DNA from: Deltaproteobacteria bacterium
GTDB taxonomy: Bacteria; JAMCPX01
DNA: 33,003 bases
Assembly: GCA_023381995.1 (NCBI GenBank)
Contig: JAMCVD010000134.1
Span: 1 to 33,003 of the forward strand
Direction: 5' to 3'
Positions 23,677 to 29,656 of the stretch are shown here, one piece after another (the first letter of the stretch is position 1; each line of letters starts with the position of its first letter). A model generated the notes under the pieces. That model saw only the letters and a program-made list of their open reading frames with translations, did not search any database and was not told the DNA's origin. A program made the position numbers and the translations under genes.

Positions 23677-24755
23677 TCTTCTACCTCCCATATCCATCCA
23701 CCGCCAAGGACCTCGTTGTCTCTGTAAAAGACCGCTGCCTGCCCGGGAGTAATGGCCTTTTGAGGTGAATCAAATTTCACGATTATCCTATCATCCTTTT
23801 TGCTGATCTCAGCTTCCTTTCCCGAATGTCTATACCTTATTTTAACGTCCGCACGCAGCGGGAGCGAAGGCGCTGCGCCCGATATCCAGTGTACCCCTCG
23901 CACGCTGAATGTGCCGGACAGGAGCCCTTCCTCGGTACCGATCGTTATACTGTTATCGGCAGTATTTTTGTTTATAACATAAACGGGCGCACTTGTATAC
24001 AAGCCAAGGCCCCTCCTCTGTCCTATCGTATAGAATGGCAGCCCCCTGTGCCTCCCCACCACTACTTTGTTCCCGTTTCTGATCTCTCCCACCGGCCATT
24101 ACAGAGGCCCGTACCACTTTACGAATTCTCCAAGTCCGCCCTCCGGCAGGAAACACAGCTCCTGACTGTCCCTCTTGGAGCAGGTGACGAATTCCGCCTT
24201 TCTCGCGAGCTCTCGTACCGTGCCCTTCTCGAGCCCTCCGAGCGGGAACAGTGCCCTTGCAAGCCTCTGCTGGTCGAGCATGAACAAAAAATATGACTGG
24301 TCTTTGTTCGGATCGAGCGCTCTCTCGAGGTGGTACCCCTGCCCGTCCACTCGCACGCGGACATAATGGCCGGTGGCAACATAGTCATACTTGTTCTGCA
24401 ATGCGTAGTCCAGTAGTAGCCCGAACTTAAGCCGATCGTTGCAGACCACGCATGGGTTCGGGGTCCTTCCGCAGGAAAGCTCCCTTCCATAGTAGTCCAC
24501 GACGATCTCCTTGAACTGCCTCTGCATATCCAGTATCTCGAACTCTATGCCGATCTGCCGTGCGGTCTTCGCTGCATCGTCCAGATCCTCCGTCGAGCAA
24601 CATGGGTTTTCGGACCTGTACGCCCAGAGTTTCAGCGCGACGCCTTTGACGACATACCCCTGCTCTTTCAGCAGCAGTGCGGCAACTGAGCTGTCAACAC
24701 CGCCGCTCATGCCCGCTATAACGGTTTTTCTATGCTCGTGAGTCGTCATTTCCAT
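23667..24755 (-). pseudogene. mnmA: tRNA-specific 2-thiouridylase MnmA, interrupted by an in-frame TAA
   Basis: MnmA thiolates U34 of several tRNAs. The first part has the PP-loop G-M-S-G-G-V-D-S-S, the nucleophile region N-P-C-V-V-C-N-D and the persulfide Cys in S-Q-E-L-C-F, then ends at a TAA (24101-24099) after F-V-K-W-Y-G-P-L. The same frame continues at once with W-P-V-G-E-I-R-N-G-N-K, then Y-T-I-G-Q-R-R-G-L-G, and runs to a normal C-terminus. Only one codon is wrong. E. coli MnmA has Gln close to this point, so a CAA-to-TAA change would explain it. The catalytic part lacks the tRNA-binding beta-barrels. It could be a true mutation, a sequencing error or readthrough. The start is uncertain (GTG 24770 or ATG 24755). 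Confidence 0.88.
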
Positions 24756-24791
24756 TACCGGATGCTTCACAGAACAACGTATACATCGCAG

Positions 24792-25736
24792 CTACACATT
24801 GTACAACTGCTTTATGTATTCTATCTCCTGCACAAGCCCTCTCTCCAATATTGCCTGCGGCCTGTAGCCGAGGCCTGCCTGCGCATTGGTCAGATCGGCA
24901 TAGGTGTCCCTTACATCGCCTCTCTGTGGCGGCTGAAATTCGATCTCCGTATTTTTGCCCGTAAGCTTTCCGATCATACGTACCGCATCGATCAAGCATA
25001 CACGGTCGCCGCCGCCTATATTGAAGACGGTACCGGGGGGCGCATCGAGCGCAAGCATGTTCGCATCGACGATATCGGAGACGTACGTGAAGTCCCGTGT
25101 CTGCCTCCCGTCGCCGTACAGTACGATCGGACTGCCTTCCAATGCTGATTTGATGAATCTATGGAACGCCATGTCCGGCCTCTGGCCGGGGCCATAGACG
25201 GTAAAATACCTCAAGCTCACGCACGGCACACCGAAATTATCATTGTAGACCTTGACGAGCTGTTCCCCGGCAAATTTCGTTACCCCGTACGGAGAATAGG
25301 GCATTTTGGTAGTGGACTCCCTCGCAGGCAGTTCGTGCGTATTGCCGTAAACGGATGAACTCGATGCGTACACCAGACGCCTTACCCTGCTGCCCTTCAG
25401 CGCCTCGAGCAGTCTCTGCGTCGCAACGATATTGTTTGCGACATAGGCATCAAAAAACTGCCCGAAGCTCCTCCCTATCCCCGGCTGTGCCGCCTCATGA
25501 AACACGTAATCGGCGCCATCGAGGAGGTGTTTCAGGTCCATGAGCGCGAGACTGCCTTCGACGAGCCTGAACCGTTCGTGCCGCTTCGGCGCCATAAGGT
25601 TCTTCTCTTTTATCCATCGTGGATAATAGTCCTCGAACGAGTCTATGCCGATGACATCGTACCCGTTTTCCAAGAGCCTCACCGAAAGGTGAGAGCCTAT
25701 AAAGCCGGCAGCGCCTGTCACAACCGCCTCTGTCAT
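24792..25736 (-). CDS. NAD-dependent sugar-nucleotide epimerase/dehydratase
   Basis: This 314-residue extended SDR enzyme has the NAD-binding G-A-A-G-F-I-G-S-H at the N-terminus, a Y-A-S-S-S-S-V-Y-G strand with the active Ser, and the Y-S-P-Y-G-V-T-K catalytic Tyr/Lys. The R-Y-F-T-V-Y-G-P-G-Q-R-P-D-M-A-F motif is typical of UDP-glucuronate or UDP-glucose 4-epimerases. It likely feeds cell-surface polysaccharide. The ATG at 25736 is used because AAGGGG precedes it by a few bases and the upstream membrane-protein gene ends 1 nt earlier; the longer open frame overlaps that gene. The exact substrate cannot be read from the sequence. Confidence 0.92.
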   Translation of the reverse strand: MTEAVVTGAAGFIGSHLSVRLLENGYDVIGIDSFEDYYPRWIKEKNLMAPKRHERFRLVEGSLALMDLKHLLDGADYVFHEAAQPGIGRSFGQFFDAYVANNIVATQRLLEALKGSRVRRLVYASSSSVYGNTHELPARESTTKMPYSPYGVTKFAGEQLVKVYNDNFGVPCVSLRYFTVYGPGQRPDMAFHRFIKSALEGSPIVLYGDGRQTRDFTYVSDIVDANMLALDAPPGTVFNIGGGDRVCLIDAVRMIGKLTGKNTEIEFQPPQRGDVRDTYADLTNAQAGLGYRPQAILERGLVQEIEYIKQLYNV

Positions 25737-25737
25737 A

Positions 25738-26016
25738 CTACCCCTTTTGCTTCGCCGCACTGTGCCCGGCATAAAGCCGTCGGACAATGCCTCCGGTAAG
25801 CTGTCCGAAGAAAAAGGCGCCCACAAGCACCGGAAAGGTAACGAGCCTCCACCCCAATCCAGCAAGGAAACGGAGCGCGATGACGAAGGGCACCGGTATG
25901 TGGACGGACAAAAACCACTGTCTGGAAAAGGCCTTTACTTTCGACCGCCAGTAGCCAAACGGGATGTTAAGCGCAAACACAGCCACGGCCACAACCCACA
26001 GCGTCTTCATATGCAT
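25738..26016 (-). CDS. small membrane protein, 92 aa, unknown function
   Basis: Two or three hydrophobic segments (L-W-V-V-A-V-A-V-F-A-L-N-I-P-F-G-Y-W-R at the start, then I-P-V-P-F-V-I-A-L-R-F-L, and L-V-T-F-P-V-L-V-G-A-F-F-F-G-Q) make this an inner-membrane protein. A short basic C-terminal tail follows. The Y-W-R and K-A-F-S-R-Q-W motifs appear conserved-looking, but I cannot name the family. It ends 1 nt before the epimerase start. Start candidates are the ATGs at 26016 and 26010. Confidence 0.7.
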   Translation of the reverse strand: MHMKTLWVVAVAVFALNIPFGYWRSKVKAFSRQWFLSVHIPVPFVIALRFLAGLGWRLVTFPVLVGAFFFGQLTGGIVRRLYAGHSAAKQKG

Positions 26017-26050
26017 CGTTTAACCCGAAAAATGCAATAGGGAAGTTTGC

Positions 26051-26146
26051 TCATTCGTTCGGGACACCCATGCGGGGCATGGGTCGTGCGATCCACCGAA
26101 GCTCTATAAGCTTTTTCTCATAAGGGATGGTATAACCCCCTGCCAT
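26051..26146 (-). CDS. possible 31-residue small protein
   Basis: A short frame reads [19 protein letters not shown] and ends P-R-M-G-V-P-N-E. A purine-rich GAGAGAG stretch a few bases upstream could serve as ribosome site. It fills the gap between the CHRD gene and the small membrane protein gene on the same strand. The amino-acid pattern looks protein-like rather than random, but no family is known to me and the length is too short to be sure. A hairpin lies over its last third. Confidence 0.35.
   Translation of the reverse strand: MAGGYTIPYEKKLIELRWIARPMPRMGVPNE
26066..26084. promoter_or_regulatory. perfect 8-bp hairpin upstream of the small membrane protein gene
   Basis: ACCCATGC and GCATGGGT flank a 3-nt GGG loop. 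No U-run follows on either strand, so it is not an ordinary terminator. It may be an operator or an mRNA structure, or a by-product of the short coding frame it overlaps. Confidence 0.4.
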
Positions 26147-26162
26147 CTGCTCTCTCGCCCTG

Positions 26163-26666
26163 TTATTTTATCAGTCCCCGAATCTCGCCGTCGGGGTGCT
26201 GGGTCGTATGAACGACGACGTACATTTTTCCGGACCTTATCCCATCGATAAGAGCGCCGAGTGGCTTGCCCGAAAGCGGGCCGATAAGCTCGTTTGCCGT
26301 GATCGTACCCTTTGCAAGAGTACCGTTGAACCTGCCCGCCTTCTCCATGGGCGCCATGCCCTTACGTGGGTACAGCCATGCTACCGGCGGACCGTTCCTG
26401 TCCGCGGACTCCATATGAATATGCGCCATCGTTACATTATCTATGTTGCGCACCATCAGCCGGTAAGAGAGTCCCTTGCCGTCACTGCTCAAAGAGAACA
26501 CGACCTTTCCCGTCGCCTTTGTGTCTACTTTCTGCGGAACGATGTTTTTACCCGAAAGATAAGCTGTAAACCTCAACGACCGTGCGCCTGCCGTAGAGGC
26601 GAGTACGAACGTTGCAACGGCCAGGACCACCGACGTGCCCACAGACTTAGCTGTTTTGTGTGTCAT
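26163..26666 (-). CDS. secreted CHRD-domain protein
   Basis: The 167 residues start with a Sec signal (basic T-H-K-T-A-K, hydrophobic [11 protein letters not shown], cleavage near S-T-A-G-A-R). One CHRD domain follows, with the family pattern of L-S-G-x-N-x-V-P near the start, M-A-H-I-H-M in the middle, and [16 protein letters not shown] at the end. CHRD domains are beta-sandwich modules of unclear bacterial function. AAGGAGG precedes the ATG. It diverges from the MsrAB gene, with 144 bp between them. Confidence 0.9.
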   Translation of the reverse strand: MTHKTAKSVGTSVVLAVATFVLASTAGARSLRFTAYLSGKNIVPQKVDTKATGKVVFSLSSDGKGLSYRLMVRNIDNVTMAHIHMESADRNGPPVAWLYPRKGMAPMEKAGRFNGTLAKGTITANELIGPLSGKPLGALIDGIRSGKMYVVVHTTQHPDGEIRGLIK

Positions 26667-26775
26667 AACCTTACCTCCTTGTTTTTGGCGTTCAGGTTAT
26701 ATTGTGCACTCCGTCGGCGATTATCAATAAAAACCTTTCCGGTCTCCATGCCCAGCGCAAGGCCGTGCCGCCTAC

Positions 26776-26804
26776 TTGACCCTCACCCCCGTTGTGCACA
26801 TTAT
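26776..26804 (+). promoter_or_regulatory. candidate leaderless promoter of the MsrAB gene
   Basis: TTGACC (26776-26781) and CATTAT (26799-26804) are spaced by 17 bp. The -10 box ends 6 nt before the ATG at 26811, which has no Shine-Dalgarno. The -10 match is weaker than in the other three cases. Confidence 0.4.
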
Positions 26805-26810
26805 CAGAGT

Positions 26811-27872
26811 ATGATGCCGAAGGTATTCCTGATCATAACGGCGGTCAGCACGGTGGTAATGCTTGCCGAGTATCCACGGGCGCATGAACAGGGGAAAGGC
26901 CCTGCAGTACCCGTGAAAAATCTGGAGACGGCCACGTTCGCAGGCGGGTGCTTCTGGTGTATGGTTTCACCCTTCGAACACTTAAACGGCGTGGTAAAAG
27001 TCGTCTCCGGCTACACCGGAGGGAAGATAAAAGGTCCGACGTACGAAGAGGTCTCGTCCGGGACAACCGGCTACTACGAGGCCATCCAGGTGACCTACGA
27101 CCCTGCAAAGCTCTCGTACAAGGAGTTGCTCGACGTCTACTGGAGGCAGATCGATCCCACGGACGACGGCGGGCAGTTCGTCGACAGGGGCCCCCAGTAC
27201 AGGACGGCCATCTTCTACCGGAACGAGGAAGAAAAACAGCTTGCGGAAGAGTCCAAAGAGGAGATTGCGAAGGAATGGCGCTTCGACAAGCCGATCGTCA
27301 CACGGATAATCAAGTTCACGAATTTCTACCCCGCCGAGGCATACCACCAGGACTATTTCAGGAAAAACCCGGTACGCTACGAGCTCTACAGGCTCGGCTC
27401 CGGACGTGACGAGTATATCGAAAAGCACTGGAAGAGCAAGGGGCCGTCAAAGGAAGAGCTTAAAAAAGAGCTCACCCCCCCTCCAATACAGGGTCAGCAG
27501 GAGTGCGGCACCGAGAGGCCGTTCGACAACGCATACTGGAACAACCACAGGGAAGGGATATACGTGGATGTCGTCTCGGGCGAGCCGCTGTTCAGCTCGA
27601 CGGACAAGTTCGACTCCGGCACCGGCTGGCCAAGCTTCACAAAGCCGCTGGAGCCCGGCAACATCGTCGAAAAAGTGGACACAAGCCATTTCATGGTCAG
27701 GACAGAGGTGGAGAGCACGTCCGGCTCGCACCTGGGCCATGTCTTCGATGACGGGCCAAAGCCCACAGGCCTGCGCTACTGTATAAACTCCGCTGCCCTG
27801 AGGTTCATACCAAGGGAAGACCTGGGAAAAGACGGCTACGGCAGGTACCTGAAGTTATTCGAGAAGAAATAA
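26811..27872 (+). CDS. msrAB: exported MsrA-MsrB fusion (peptide methionine sulfoxide reductase)
   Basis: The fusion reduces both S- and R-epimers of methionine sulfoxide in proteins. In the 353 residues an N-terminal hydrophobic signal (about 4-20) implies export. MsrA follows with F-A-G-G-C47-F-W-C, and then MsrB from about 215 with G-T-G-W-P-S-F and the catalytic Cys in R-Y-C-I-N-S-A-A-L. The structural zinc cysteines of many MsrB are absent ([10 protein letters not shown] where C-x-x-C would begin), so this is the zinc-free form. I chose the ATG at 26811; the frame stays open 205 codons further upstream, but that part is antisense to the CHRD gene. It likely repairs envelope proteins. Confidence 0.95.
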   Translation: MMPKVFLIITAVSTVVMLAEYPRAHEQGKGPAVPVKNLETATFAGGCFWCMVSPFEHLNGVVKVVSGYTGGKIKGPTYEEVSSGTTGYYEAIQVTYDPAKLSYKELLDVYWRQIDPTDDGGQFVDRGPQYRTAIFYRNEEEKQLAEESKEEIAKEWRFDKPIVTRIIKFTNFYPAEAYHQDYFRKNPVRYELYRLGSGRDEYIEKHWKSKGPSKEELKKELTPPPIQGQQECGTERPFDNAYWNNHREGIYVDVVSGEPLFSSTDKFDSGTGWPSFTKPLEPGNIVEKVDTSHFMVRTEVESTSGSHLGHVFDDGPKPTGLRYCINSAALRFIPREDLGKDGYGRYLKLFEKK

Positions 27873-27900
27873 CAGAGAGCGGGGAAGCCAGCGCCGTCAA

Positions 27901-27923
27901 TCCGAAAAACGCATTTTCCCGGA
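27901..27923. terminator. possible bidirectional terminator
   Basis: Between the convergent MsrAB and NifX-like genes, TCCG and CGGA ends enclose A-rich and T-rich arms. These would form a short imperfect hairpin with an A/T tract on both strands. The stem is interrupted, so this is only a candidate. Confidence 0.3.
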
Positions 27924-28304
27924 TCAGCGATGCCTATGATCGTCGACAAGCCCCGGGTTGTCGGTAAGCTTATCGGCAATGAACAGCGCCACTGCCCTGC
28001 CCGCATCCGTTTCATCCGTAACAAAGACCTCCATGCCCGCCGATTTCAGGTCGTCGTACAGCATCCTGCCCATACCGTGCGAGATGACCACCGTACAGTC
28101 GGACAGCGCCTCTATAATAAGGCTGTGATGGTTGTGGCTGTGGTGTTCCTGTACCATGCCCATTGCATGTCCAGTAAAGGTATTGTCCCTGTAGTCACTG
28201 CCCTTTATTTTGTCGTCCTCGATATCGAAGATGGCGAATCCCCGTGTCCTCCCGAAGTGTGACGATATCGTTTTACCGTCGTCCGAAGCGACCGCTATTT
28301 TCAT
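27924..28304 (-). CDS. NifX/NifB-associated family protein (Fe-Mo cofactor biosynthesis domain)
   Basis: This 126-residue RNase H-like fold of the dinitrogenase iron-molybdenum cofactor family has the N-terminus M-K-I-A-V-A-S-D-D-G-K-T-I-S-S-H-F-G-R. A histidine-rich insert (Q-E-H-H-S-H-N-H-H) is followed by V-V-I-S-H-G-M-G near the end of the domain. Members bind metal clusters or metal ions. No nif genes are present, so a general Fe-S or metal role is more likely than nitrogen fixation. A GGGAGG site precedes the ATG. It follows the DUF134 gene by 17 bp, a pairing seen often. Confidence 0.92.
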   Translation of the reverse strand: MKIAVASDDGKTISSHFGRTRGFAIFDIEDDKIKGSDYRDNTFTGHAMGMVQEHHSHNHHSLIIEALSDCTVVISHGMGRMLYDDLKSAGMEVFVTDETDAGRAVALFIADKLTDNPGLVDDHRHR

Positions 28305-28321
28305 ACGTACCTCCCTTTCAT

Positions 28322-28807
28322 TTATCTCCCTGCCTGGTTCCTTCTGCCCATGAGCTTATTGTGACAGTCGGAACCCTCCCGCATCATTCGCATCCCGCAT
28401 TTGGGACAAATCTCTTCCCTGCACGGCACACCCGCCCTGTGGGGCACCTTTTCGTCGCACCTCGGACAGACGCAGAACCCGCCCGCTCCCATACCGTGGC
28501 CATATTCTTTCGCTCCCTGCATTTCTATATTACCTCCTTCAATCCTTAATGCCTTGCCGTTCACCAGCGCGTCCGCAATTTTCCGGTGGGCCGATTCTAT
28601 GATCCTTCCGAAGGTGGGCCTCGAGACGCGCATCTTCTCCGCGGCCTGCTCCTGATAAAGCCCCTGATAATCGGCAAGCCGCACCGCCTCGAGCTCGTCT
28701 ATGTTCAAAACAATCTCTTCGAGCATACGCATGGGTATGCCCATCGGCTTGAAGTACCGTGTACAGGGCATGAACCCTACCCTTCTGCAGCATACCGGTC
28801 TCGGCAT
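28322..28807 (-). CDS. DUF134-family DNA-binding protein
   Basis: The 161 residues begin M-P-R-P-V-C-C-R-R-V, contain the family segment L-N-I-D-E-L-E-A-V-R-L-A-D-Y-Q-G-L-Y-Q-E-Q-A-A-E, and a helix-turn-helix (M-R-V-S-R-P-T-F-G-R-I-I). The C-terminus has two C-x-x-C-type pairs (C-V-C-P-R-C and C-P-K-C), probably metal binding. It is likely a regulator of itself and the downstream NifX-like gene. A GAGGTGA ribosome site is present and the promoter is consensus. A palindrome covers the -10 box. Confidence 0.92.
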   Translation of the reverse strand: MPRPVCCRRVGFMPCTRYFKPMGIPMRMLEEIVLNIDELEAVRLADYQGLYQEQAAEKMRVSRPTFGRIIESAHRKIADALVNGKALRIEGGNIEMQGAKEYGHGMGAGGFCVCPRCDEKVPHRAGVPCREEICPKCGMRMMREGSDCHNKLMGRRNQAGR

Positions 28808-28819
28808 CGAATCACCTCA

Positions 28820-28854
28820 AGCATAATTATAATCATATGCTCATAATTTGTCAA
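28820..28854 (-). promoter_or_regulatory. consensus sigma70 promoter with overlapping palindrome
   Basis: On the minus strand TTGACA (28854-28849) and TATAAT (28831-28826) are spaced by 17 bp, both full consensus. An inverted repeat with 6-bp arms AGCATA (28820-28825) and TATGCT (28836-28841) encloses the -10 box, a good position for a repressor. The DUF134 protein encoded next is the obvious candidate. Confidence 0.75.
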
Positions 28855-28859
28855 GGCTC

Positions 28860-29144
28860 TAAACCTACTATGACCTACAGGAGACTTATCCCGGGGGGCT
28901 GAAATGACCGTCTGCGGAGTCCTTTTAAAGCATCGTTTATCGTCGTCTTTTCATTCTCGTCTTTCAACCCTTGAAACAGTTCATATAAAATTTAATTCTT
29001 GTTTTTCTTCTTCTATTTTTATCAGCGAGCACATAATTATACTCATCAATCGCCTTAGCCAATGGCTGTCTTTTACCATCCCATTTTATATTTTTAAAAG
29101 GTTTCTGAAGTGTGATTAAATATTTAATCAAGACTCCCGTTTTG
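28860..29144. other. intergenic, AT-rich, no supported gene
   Basis: Composition shifts from G/C-rich to A/T-rich around 28,900. A minus-strand frame of about 62 codons with a GTG start exists at 28,964-29,152, but it overlaps the fragment at 29,145, has no ribosome site and shows no known motif. I see no RNA gene or terminator. Confidence 0.4.
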
Positions 29145-29614
29145 TCAGTCACACGGGTTGAGGGTGATTGGATTGCCGTTCAGCGTCGCGGTCGTCGTTC
29201 CGTCCGTCGTCGTGAATACCAGCGCGTAGGTGCCGATGTAGGCGTTGCCCGGCTGGTCGCTCGACAGTGCAAGGACTATCGTCCCGCTGACCGGGTGACA
29301 GTACCCCTGTTGATAGGTAAGGTCGGTCACGGTGGTGGCTGCGAGTATCTTCAACAGATGATGGTCGCTGACGCCGGTGCCGTTCATGATCCTCTGGGTT
29401 ATCGATACTGGCGGTGTCGAGGATGACAGTGTGTCCTGTGCGGTAAAGTCGAGCGATACGTCCTCGTGCAGTACCATCCTGCCGGCTGGACCATACGCGG
29501 TCCTTGTCTCCGTTACTCCGATTGTCCTTGTTATCATCTCTCCTTGAATGCCCCCGGTGGTAAGAATATTCGTCTCGCCGGTTACGTACAGAAAAGTCTC
29601 GCCGACGTTTTAAT
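29145..29614 (-). pseudogene. C-terminal fragment of an unidentified beta-rich surface protein
   Basis: The minus frame is open from just after a TAA at about 29,614 and reads N-V-G-E-T-F-L-Y-V-T-G-E-T-N-I-L-T, continuing to a stop at 29,145 after L-N-G-N-P-I-T-L-N-P-C-D. It is rich in T, S, G and V in alternating strands, typical of secreted beta proteins. There is no signal peptide. The first ATG (29537) is inside the homogeneous part and has its purine-rich site directly adjacent, too close to work. The best explanation is a gene that has lost its 5' part. It lies 40 bp downstream of the Fn3 lipoprotein gene, so it might be a former tail or neighbour of it. Confidence 0.45.
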
Positions 29615-29656
29615 GGTTCAGAGAAGAACAAGGATGACCCTTATTGCTCCCTTTCT

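Noticed and set aside
23667-24092. Separate gene from the GTG at 24092 for the second half of mnmA
   Set aside because: It is in the same frame as the first half with one stop codon between, and there is no suitable ribosome site; a single interrupted gene is simpler.
25737-25865. 43-codon N-terminal extension of the epimerase
   Set aside because: It overlaps the small membrane protein gene; the NAD-binding motif begins right after the ATG at 25736, which has an AAGGGG site.
26196-26810. Long upstream extension of the MsrAB frame
   Set aside because: It is antisense to the CHRD gene, with arginine/cysteine-rich composition typical of a shadow frame; the signal peptide begins at 26811.
28964-29152. 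62-codon minus-strand frame
   Set aside because: GTG start without a ribosome site, overlaps the neighbouring fragment and has no recognisable motif.
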